This document shows positions 29,940 through 35,330 of a DNA stretch of 35,330 bases, piece after piece. The notes under the pieces were generated by a model. That model did not search any database, was not told the origin of the DNA, and was given only the letters and a program-made list of their open reading frames with translations. Source of the DNA: CAYIFC01 sp964362645 (GTDB lineage: Bacteria > Patescibacteriota > Minisyncoccia > Phycocordibacterales > JACOZG01); the NCBI GenBank assembly GCA_964362645.1, contig CAYIFC010000002.1, positions 1 to 35,330 of the forward strand. Reading direction: 5' to 3'. How positions within the stretch are numbered: position 1 is the stretch's first letter; each line of letters starts with the position of its first letter. Position numbers and translations under genes: made by a program.

Positions 29940-29992
29940 TTAACCCTCTCTTAGGGTAAGAGAGGGTCGAGCCGTAGGCCGGGGTGAGTTAG
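29940..29992. repeat. Hairpin repeat C
   Basis: Same layout as repeat B: TTAA, a 10-bp stem CCCTCTCTTA/TAAGAGAGGG (29944-29953 with 29957-29966), then a GGCC-GGGGTGAG end. Relative to B, one stem pair has changed on both sides (C-G to T-A), keeping the hairpin. Confidence 0.85.
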
Positions 29993-30045
29993 GTAATCTA
30001 CCTTCACTATAAACACATAGGTAATGTGGATAAGTAGGGTAGGCA

Positions 30046-30091
30046 AGTGGGAGAAAGTGGTTTAAAATTAGGGGGTAGTGGGTTAAAGTGG
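30046..30091 (+). promoter_or_regulatory. MraZ-type operator boxes
   Basis: AGTGG occurs at 30046, 30056, 30077 and 30087, that is, two pairs each at exactly 10-bp spacing, with an intervening AGGGG at 30070. MraZ is known to bind short G-rich repeats one helical turn apart upstream of its own gene. The boxes abut the TAAACT at 30092-30097, so bound MraZ should block the polymerase. Confidence 0.7.
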
Positions 30092-30097
30092 TAAACT
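30092..30097 (+). promoter_or_regulatory. -10 box of the dcw cluster
   Basis: TAAACT, six bases, then ATG 30104; no SD and no clear -35. Confidence 0.55.
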
Positions 30098-30103
30098 AGA
30101 AAA

Positions 30104-30538
30104 ATGTTGATCGGAGAGCATCGCCATAGTCTCGACGCGAAGAAGCGGGTGGCGATCCCCGCTAGTTTTCGCTCGCTCCTTGGCAAAAAAGTAGTCCTCA
30201 CTCGTGGTTTGGACAACTGCTTGTTTATCTATCCGCTCAAACAGTGGCAGCAAGTGCTGGAGAAGCTCGCCAAACTCCCGCTTGGCCGCGCCGACACTCG
30301 GAGTTTCCACCGCTTTATGCTCGCTGGGGCCGTGGAGCAGGAAGTCGATGGTTTGGGTCGCATCTTGATTCCCGATTTCTTAAAGGAATTTGCCGGACTC
30401 AAGAGTAAGGTGGTAATTGCCGGTATCCACGAGCGGTTGGAGGTGTGGGACGAGAAGCGTTGGAAGGAGCAGACAACGCGGATTGAAAAGCAGGCCGATG
30501 TGCTAGCCGAAAAGTTGGGTGAGATTGGCATTCTCTAG
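30104..30538 (+). CDS. mraZ: MraZ, transcriptional regulator of the dcw cluster
   Basis: A 144-aa DNA-binding protein that forms rings and represses its own operon. It has two SpoVT/AbrB-like repeats: MLIGEHRHSLDAKKRVAIPASFR near the N-terminus and EVDGLGRILIPDFL in the second half, with the expected D.(K/L)(K/G)R..IP core in each. The binding boxes directly upstream (30046-30091) support autoregulation. rsmH follows 3 nt after the stop. Confidence 0.95.
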   Translation: MLIGEHRHSLDAKKRVAIPASFRSLLGKKVVLTRGLDNCLFIYPLKQWQQVLEKLAKLPLGRADTRSFHRFMLAGAVEQEVDGLGRILIPDFLKEFAGLKSKVVIAGIHERLEVWDEKRWKEQTTRIEKQADVLAEKLGEIGIL

Positions 30539-30541
30539 AAC

Positions 30542-31459
30542 ATGAGTGTTCATGTTCCGATCCTTGTAAAAGAAAGTATTGAGGGGCTAAAGATTGGTCC
30601 TGGTTCGGTAGTAATTGACGCCACGTTGGGCGGCGGCGGCCACGCTACGGCCATCTGTCAGGTTATTGGTCTGGAAGGTAAGTTGATTGGTCTCGATGCC
30701 GACAGTCAGGCACTCGAGCGGACCAAAAGTCGGATGGAGATGGGCTACTGTCAGAATGTTCTGATTCAAACCAACTTTCGACACTTGAGTTCAGCTTTGG
30801 CTCAAGCCGCGGTGGAGCAAGTAGATGCTGTGTTTATGGATCTCGGTCTCTCTAGCGATGAGTTGGCCGATGCGGCGCGCGGGTTTTCTTTCCAAGGTTC
30901 TGGCCCACTCCAAATGACCTTTAGTGATCAGCCGGCTGAAGGAGCACTAACGGCCAAGGAGATTGTCAATGAGTGGGGCGAAGAAACGCTGGCCGACATC
31001 ATCTACGCTTTCGGTGAGGAGCAGTTCTCGCGGCGGATTGCTAAAGCGATAGTTGAGGCCCGGGCCGTAAAGCCGTTGGCGACAACTGCCGATCTGGTTA
31101 GTGTCATCGAGCAAGCCGTGCCGGCCTGGTATTGCCAGGGGAGACTTCATCCGGCCACCAAAACTTTCCAAGCCCTGCGGATTGTGGTTAATGACGAGTT
31201 GGGCGCGCTTAAAGAAGCTCTGGCGGCAAGTTGGCAAGTGCTCAAACCCGGTGGGCGGATCGCGATTATTACTTTCCACAGTTTGGAGGCCAGGATTGTT
31301 AAAGATTTTTTTAAACAACAAAAGCAATCAGGAGACGGGAGAATCATAAATAAGAAAGCAATTACTCCCACGCGCGAAGAAGTTAAGCAAAACCCCCGCG
31401 CGCGAAGTGCCAAACTCCGAATTATCGAAAAATCAATTTTAAAACAAGATGACCAATAG
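30542..31459 (+). CDS. rsmH: 16S rRNA (cytosine-N4)-methyltransferase
   Basis: Methylates C1402 of 16S rRNA using S-adenosylmethionine. 305 aa with the SAM-binding VVIDATLGGGGHATAI (residues 23-38), the GLDAD strand, VFMDLGLSSDEL, and the C-terminal GGRIAIITFHSLEARIVKDFF. It starts 3 nt after mraZ in the standard mraZ-rsmH-ftsL order and overlaps the ftsL-like gene by 11 nt. Confidence 0.96.
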   Translation: MSVHVPILVKESIEGLKIGPGSVVIDATLGGGGHATAICQVIGLEGKLIGLDADSQALERTKSRMEMGYCQNVLIQTNFRHLSSALAQAAVEQVDAVFMDLGLSSDELADAARGFSFQGSGPLQMTFSDQPAEGALTAKEIVNEWGEETLADIIYAFGEEQFSRRIAKAIVEARAVKPLATTADLVSVIEQAVPAWYCQGRLHPATKTFQALRIVVNDELGALKEALAASWQVLKPGGRIAIITFHSLEARIVKDFFKQQKQSGDGRIINKKAITPTREEVKQNPRARSAKLRIIEKSILKQDDQ

Positions 31460-31775
31460 AAATATTAATTTAGAATCACGCCAGCGTTACTTTTGGCTTT
31501 TGCTCTGTGTCTTGGTGGTGATGATCGGTAGTTACTTTTATTTTGTTCATCAAAGTATCGCCGTTGTCGTTGACCAAGAGGCGATCAAGCGACGTTTAAA
31601 TGAAACCGGTGCAGTCAATGCCCGTTTGGAATCAACCTATATTCGTGCCAGCAGTAAGATTACGATGGAGTTAGCGAGCGAGCGCGGCTTTACCGATCCA
31701 ACCTTTGATTCCTCGTTTGCTTATCTTGACCGGGCTGAGCGCCTGGCATTAGGAGGCGTAAGTAATGAGCGTTAA
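31449..31775 (+). CDS. ftsL: FtsL-like small membrane protein
   Basis: A 108-aa bitopic protein: charged N-terminus, one membrane helix (about 14-34, YFWLLLCVLVVMIGSYFYFV), then an extracytoplasmic region that should be helical. Sequence similarity to FtsL is not evident by eye. The call rests on size, topology and position between rsmH and ftsI, overlapping both (11 nt each side). FtsL normally pairs with FtsB to activate FtsI/FtsW. Confidence 0.6.
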   Translation: MTNRNINLESRQRYFWLLLCVLVVMIGSYFYFVHQSIAVVVDQEAIKRRLNETGAVNARLESTYIRASSKITMELASERGFTDPTFDSSFAYLDRAERLALGGVSNER

Positions 31776-33471
31776 AACTACTGGCCGAATACGCTTACTT
31801 AAAGCTGTTGCCGTGGTGGTGGCCGCAATCTTGCTGGGCCGCCTTTTTCTTGTGCAGGTTATTGCTGGTGGCGACTATCGGGCACGAGCCAATCGCCAGT
31901 ATACTCGGCCGGCAGGGGCGGTTTTTGATCGCGGAAGTATTTTTTTTCAAGATCGGAATGGTCAACTGGTCTCGGCGGCTGGCGTTGAGAGCGGTTTTTT
32001 ATTAGCGATCAATCCCGTTTTAGTTATCGATAATCAGGTCACTTACGCCAAACTGGCGACTGTTTTGCCAGCACTTGATGGAGAATCTTTTATGACTAAG
32101 GCTGGCAAGGACGACGACCCTTACGAAGAAATAGCTACTCGATTAAGCGAAGCGGAAGCTAAAGCCATTAACGATCTTGAATTAGCTGGTGTTTCCGTTC
32201 ATCCTGAACGCTGGCGTTTTTATCCAGCTGGAAGTTTAGCTGCACACACCATCGGCTTTTTAGGCTATCGTGACGACGAATTCGCTGGTCGTTATGGTTT
32301 AGAAAAGCAATATGATGAGCTTTTAACGCCGTCGGGCGAATCCAGTTCTCTGGCGCGAATTTGGAGTGAAGTTTTGGGCAGTAGTTTAGCTGGTAAGAAG
32401 GAGGAAACCAAAGCAAGCATCGTTACTACGATTGAGCCAAATGTTGAGCGTTTTTTGGAGGATGAGTTGGCTGCCTTTCAGGAGCGCTGGTCACCGGATC
32501 AGTTAGGCGGTATTGTAATGGATCCGCAGACGGGTCGGATCTTAGCCTTTGGCTCTAGTCCCAACTTTGATCCGGGCGAAAAGATTGAAGATATTTCGCT
32601 CCTGCCCAACCCGCTCGTGGAAAAGGTGTTTGAAATGGGTTCAATCGTTAAGCCTATTACGATGGCCGCGGCACTTGACGCAGGCGCCGTAACGGCGGAA
32701 ACCACCTACGTTGATCGGGGCAAGCTCACGATCGCTAATCGCACGATCGGTAATTACGACGGCAGCGCTCATGGCACAGTTTCGATGCAGACCGTTCTAA
32801 GTAAGTCACTAAACACTGGCGCTGTGTTTGCTCAACAAAAGTTAGGTGAGCAAAAATTTATTAATTATTTTTCGGCCTTTGGCTTTGGCGAGAAGACGGG
32901 GATCGATTTGCCGAACGAGACGGCCGGATTAATTGCTAATTTAGAGAAGGGGGGAGAGATTGCTGCGGCCACTGCTTCGTATGGGCAAGGAGTTTCGCTC
33001 TCGCCAATCGCCATGACTCGAGCCCTCTCGGTGTTGGCGGCTGGAGGTGTATTACCCGCTCCTCACGTGGTGGAGCAGTTGGTGTATCAAGATGGTAGTA
33101 AGGGCGAGTTAGCGCGCGAGGCGCCGAAGTCACGGCAGGTAATTAAGAAAGAAACAGCCGCTGAGATTACCTCCATGCTCGTTAAGGTGGTTGACGAAGC
33201 GTTGGTTGGTGGCCGGGCTAAGCTACCGCATTATCAAGTCGCCGCCAAGACCGGGACGGCCCAGATTCCTAAAGCTGGTGGGGGTTACGAAGAGGGTAAG
33301 TTCCTCCATTCCTTCTTTGGTTACTTTCCAGCTTACGAAGCCAAATTCATTGTTTTTCTTTATGCTGTCAATCCGCGCGGTGCTCAGTATTCGTCCGAAA
33401 CTCTGACTGACCCCTTTATCCATTTAACTAAGTTTCTCTTAAACTATTACCAAGTTCCACCCGACCGCTAA
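31765..33471 (+). CDS. ftsI: FtsI-type division transpeptidase (PBP3 class)
   Basis: Septal peptidoglycan cross-linker. 568 aa: membrane helix (about 12-33), pedestal (GAVFDRGSIFFQDRNGQLVS) with dimerisation-domain features HTIGFLGYRDDEFAGRYGLE. The transpeptidase domain has SIVK (S293-K296), SLN (S348-N350) and KTG (495-497). No PASTA domains follow. It overlaps the ftsL-like gene and is followed 8 nt later by murF. The position in the dcw cluster distinguishes it from the elongation PBP2 at 25909. Confidence 0.9.
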   Translation: MSVKTTGRIRLLKAVAVVVAAILLGRLFLVQVIAGGDYRARANRQYTRPAGAVFDRGSIFFQDRNGQLVSAAGVESGFLLAINPVLVIDNQVTYAKLATVLPALDGESFMTKAGKDDDPYEEIATRLSEAEAKAINDLELAGVSVHPERWRFYPAGSLAAHTIGFLGYRDDEFAGRYGLEKQYDELLTPSGESSSLARIWSEVLGSSLAGKKEETKASIVTTIEPNVERFLEDELAAFQERWSPDQLGGIVMDPQTGRILAFGSSPNFDPGEKIEDISLLPNPLVEKVFEMGSIVKPITMAAALDAGAVTAETTYVDRGKLTIANRTIGNYDGSAHGTVSMQTVLSKSLNTGAVFAQQKLGEQKFINYFSAFGFGEKTGIDLPNETAGLIANLEKGGEIAAATASYGQGVSLSPIAMTRALSVLAAGGVLPAPHVVEQLVYQDGSKGELAREAPKSRQVIKKETAAEITSMLVKVVDEALVGGRAKLPHYQVAAKTGTAQIPKAGGGYEEGKFLHSFFGYFPAYEAKFIVFLYAVNPRGAQYSSETLTDPFIHLTKFLLNYYQVPPDR

Positions 33472-33479
33472 TATATATT

Positions 33480-34835
33480 ATGATAAAAAAACTTTTTCGT
33501 TCGATTATTGTGGCACTGTTGGCGGTAGAGTCGCGGGCGATTCTGCGCAAGTATAAGCCTAAAATAATTGCTATCACTGGTAATCTCGGCAAAACTAGTA
33601 CTAAGGATGCGATCTATCAGGCGCTGGCTCCGCATTTAAATCTTCGACGAAGCGAGAAGAGTTTTAATAGTGAAATTGGCGTGCCGTTGAGTATTTTGGG
33701 CCGACCTAATGTTTGGGGGAGCGCCAAGGGTTGGGTTAGTAATTTACTTCATGGTTTAGGCTTGATTCTTTTCCGTGAGCCGTACCCCGAGTGGCTTGTG
33801 CTGGAGGTGGGCGCCGATCGTGTGGGCGATATCAAGCAGTTGGCCAAATGGCTTAAACCCGACATTGCCGTTTTTACCGGCGTGCCAGCCGTGCCCGTGC
33901 ATATCGAGTTTTTTCCTACGCGCGATAGTTTAGTTAAAGAAAAGCGTTTTTTGTTAGCGTCTGTGCGTTCGGGTGGGACAATAATAGTTAATCATGATGA
34001 TGCCGACACGGCCGAACTGATCACTTGGCTTAAACAGCATCAAGGCGAGTGTACCATTATTAGTTACGGTTTTAATGAGGGTGCTTCTTTTAGGGCCAGT
34101 AACGATAATTATATTTACGATACTGTTGGTGAGGGGATGGATGTGCCGAAAGGAATAACTTTCAAATTTGATCACGCTGGTAATAGTATGCCGCTTTCGG
34201 TGGCCGGTATTTTTGGCCGTCAGCAAATTTATCCGATTTTAGCGGCCCTCGCCGTGGGCACGGTGCTTAAATTGAATTTAGTCACTCTATCGCAAGGTTT
34301 AACGGAGTACGAAGCACCGTCCGGACGCGGTCGCCTGCTAAAGGGGGAGAAAGGGAGTTTGATCCTAGACGATAGCTACAACTCCTCACCGCTCGCGCTG
34401 GAAGCGGCGCTTGAGGCACTAGGCGCGATTAAAGCCGGCAGACGGATCGCCGTTTTGGGCGATATGATGGAGTTGGGGAGTCAGACTATCGAAGCGCATC
34501 GCGCGGTCGGTAAGCAAGTTACTAAGTCCGTAGATTTTCTAATCACTGTTGGCTTGCGGGCCAAATTTATTGCTGAAGCGGCGAAGGAGCAGCCTGCCCG
34601 CCCTCCCACAGAGTCGGGAGCAGGCGGGGGGATGAGTCCGGATAAAATAATGTCGTTTGATGAAGTATCCGCCGCGGCCACAGCGCTTGAACCGCTTATT
34701 ACGGCCGGAGACTTAATTTTAGTCAAAGGTTCGCAATCAACTCGCCTCGAAAAACTTGTGCTAGAAATCATGGCCGACCCCACTCTTGCTCCCAACCTCC
34801 TCTGCCGCCAAGAAAAAGAGTGGGAAGAGAGGTAG
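33480..34835 (+). CDS. murF: MurF-type Mur ligase with an in-frame palindromic insertion
   Basis: Adds D-Ala-D-Ala to the UDP-MurNAc-tripeptide, ATP-dependently. 451 aa: the ATP-binding ITGNLGKTSTKDAI (residues 32-45), LVLEVGADRVGDI, the AAL/AVGTVL helix, GRGRLLKGEKGSLILDDSYNSSP and the C-terminal domain (GRRIAVLGDMMELG). The first domain of classical MurF is reduced to a hydrophobic/basic N-terminal segment (residues 1-28). This MurF-related architecture could be specific for a different Mur substrate. Around residues 371-384 a Pro/Gly-rich stretch (EQPARPPTESGAGGGMS) is encoded by an inverted repeat and interrupts the C-terminal domain. It ends the dcw run here; murE, mraY, murD, ftsW, murG and ftsZ do not follow. 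Confidence 0.87.
   Translation: MIKKLFRSIIVALLAVESRAILRKYKPKIIAITGNLGKTSTKDAIYQALAPHLNLRRSEKSFNSEIGVPLSILGRPNVWGSAKGWVSNLLHGLGLILFREPYPEWLVLEVGADRVGDIKQLAKWLKPDIAVFTGVPAVPVHIEFFPTRDSLVKEKRFLLASVRSGGTIIVNHDDADTAELITWLKQHQGECTIISYGFNEGASFRASNDNYIYDTVGEGMDVPKGITFKFDHAGNSMPLSVAGIFGRQQIYPILAALAVGTVLKLNLVTLSQGLTEYEAPSGRGRLLKGEKGSLILDDSYNSSPLALEAALEALGAIKAGRRIAVLGDMMELGSQTIEAHRAVGKQVTKSVDFLITVGLRAKFIAEAAKEQPARPPTESGAGGGMSPDKIMSFDEVSAAATALEPLITAGDLILVKGSQSTRLEKLVLEIMADPTLAPNLLCRQEKEWEER
34592..34625. repeat. Inverted repeat inside murF
   Basis: GCCTGC (34592-34597) pairs with GCAGGC (34620-34625), with an inner TCCC/GGGA (34604-34607 with 34616-34619). GC content is well above the flanks. It keeps the reading frame and encodes a Pro/Gly-rich loop. 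Confidence 0.65.
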
Positions 34836-34846
34836 TTTTCGGGGGC

Positions 34847-34874
34847 TTGCAATTTTCTGCACATCTGGTATAAT
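34847..34874 (+). promoter_or_regulatory. Strong promoter of the 93-aa orphan gene
   Basis: TTGCAA (34847-34852), 16-nt spacer, consensus TATAAT (34869-34874). The leader is about 55 nt and contains TTGTAAC and TTTTTTCGGAAAGGAGG, similar to the leaders of the zinc-ribbon genes. Confidence 0.8.
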
Positions 34875-34935
34875 AGGGGCTGGAGACCTGGTCCTTGAAT
34901 TGTAATTTGTAACTTTTTTCGGAAAGGAGGCCGAA

Positions 34936-35217
34936 GTGAGTGTTTGGAGAGAGTATGACGTTTGGGAGAAACTCCCGGATCGTTTGATCTACATTCGATC
35001 GACTTGGGCCGTTAGTGAAGAACACGCGCTCAATAATGTCCGTTGGACCACTTACGGTCGTGTAGCGGTAGAAGACTTGTATTGGCCACTGGTGGCGACT
35101 AGAACTATAGAGTCACCACCACGACAATTACTGATAGTTCAACCGCCAAAGCCAGTGAAAACACAGAACAAACAACTAGTATTCAGAGATTTTCTCAAGC
35201 CGAAACCAGCGTACTAA
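34936..35217 (+). CDS. Orphan 93-aa protein
   Basis: Not recognised. The start is firm: AAAGGAGG (34923-34930) lies 5 nt before the GTG at 34936, behind a strong promoter. The first 50 residues look folded (SVWREYDVWEKLPDRLIYIR, then STWAVSEEHALNNVRWTTYG). The rest is Pro/Lys/Gln-rich and probably extended (PPRQLLIVQPPKPVKTQNKQ). No signal peptide or membrane helix. With its own promoter and terminator it is a stand-alone, probably well-expressed gene between murF and tRNA-Glu. Confidence 0.7.
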   Translation: MSVWREYDVWEKLPDRLIYIRSTWAVSEEHALNNVRWTTYGRVAVEDLYWPLVATRTIESPPRQLLIVQPPKPVKTQNKQLVFRDFLKPKPAY

Positions 35218-35221
35218 ATTT

Positions 35222-35246
35222 GGGCATCCCTTGGATGCCCTTTTTT
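35222..35246 (+). terminator. Intrinsic terminator of the 93-aa orphan gene
   Basis: GGGCATCC and GGATGCCC form an 8-bp stem with a 3-nt loop, followed by six Ts, starting 5 nt after the stop codon. Confidence 0.92.
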
Positions 35247-35278
35247 ATATGTAAATATTGTGCTATTTTATTTTTTAA

Positions 35279-35330
35279 GGCCCTATCGTCTAACGGTTAG
35301 GACGGAAGCTTCTCAAGCTTTAAATCCGGG
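35279..35330 (+). tRNA. tRNA-Glu (CUC), 5' part, cut by the window end
   Basis: The sequence fits a tRNA from position 1: acceptor GGCCCTA, D arm GTC-loop-GAC with GGTTAG, anticodon arm GAAGC-TTCTCAA-GCTTT (anticodon CTC, reads GAG), a 5-nt variable region and the start of the T stem (CGGG). About 24 nt plus the CCA end are missing. Confidence 0.9.

Noticed and set aside
34875..34922. Riboswitch in the leader of the 93-aa gene
   Set aside because: Only a short GACC/GGTC dyad and the SD-proximal mini-hairpin are visible; no known aptamer core can be recognised.

Overview
This is a chromosomal window from an uncultured bacterium. Its gene content and style fit the Candidate Phyla Radiation (Patescibacteria): short aminoacyl-tRNA synthetases, compact housekeeping operons with overlapping genes, membrane-anchored helix-turn-helix and secreted beta-rich proteins, and many small orphan genes. 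The class cannot be fixed by eye. TGA, TAA and TAG all act as ordinary stops, so the code looks standard.

Layout. 1-508: start of a short threonyl-tRNA synthetase (minus). 626-4097: accessory island with three related small membrane proteins carrying a C-terminal zinc ribbon, two related convergent orphan genes, a 72-aa orphan, a NYN nuclease gene broken by an amber codon, and two copies of an identical 28-bp palindrome. 4096-7262 (minus): priA-def-fmt. 7302-11672 (plus): three-gene envelope operon (membrane-tethered HTH protein and two large surface proteins). 11733-12170: orphan gene with its own terminator. 12235-15229: murA, a first mreB and a DNA polymerase III delta'-like gene. 15233-19015 (minus): two large secreted proteins, one an FG-GAP-like propeller and one with a TIM-barrel hydrolase-like domain; they share a C-terminal module. 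19052-20707: frr-rseP. 20711-22617: an insert bounded by related inverted hairpin repeats, holding a DUF559 remnant and a two-gene SPFH operon. 22663-29543: proS, a second mreB, mreC, mreD-like, mrdA, greA and lysS. 29540-30100: a small membrane protein, a third copy of the palindrome, a third hairpin repeat and MraZ-type boxes. 30104-34835: reduced dcw cluster mraZ-rsmH-ftsL-ftsI-murF. 34936-35330: an orphan gene and the start of tRNA-Glu(CUC).

How it fits together. Most of the core is envelope growth and division (murA, two MreBs, MreC/D, PBP2, FtsI, MurF) mixed with translation (ThrRS, ProRS, LysRS, Def, Fmt, Frr).

Two expression styles are visible. Core and first-in-operon genes usually have a -10-like TANNNT hexamer about 6 nt before the start codon and no Shine-Dalgarno (SD), which predicts leaderless mRNAs. 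Accessory genes instead have a -35/-10 pair (spacer usually 16), a leader of roughly 35-60 nt, a strong SD and an intrinsic terminator. The accessory island, with its duplicated zinc-ribbon/orphan cassette, shared leader element and terminators folded into the coding ends, is the most likely place for an undescribed system.
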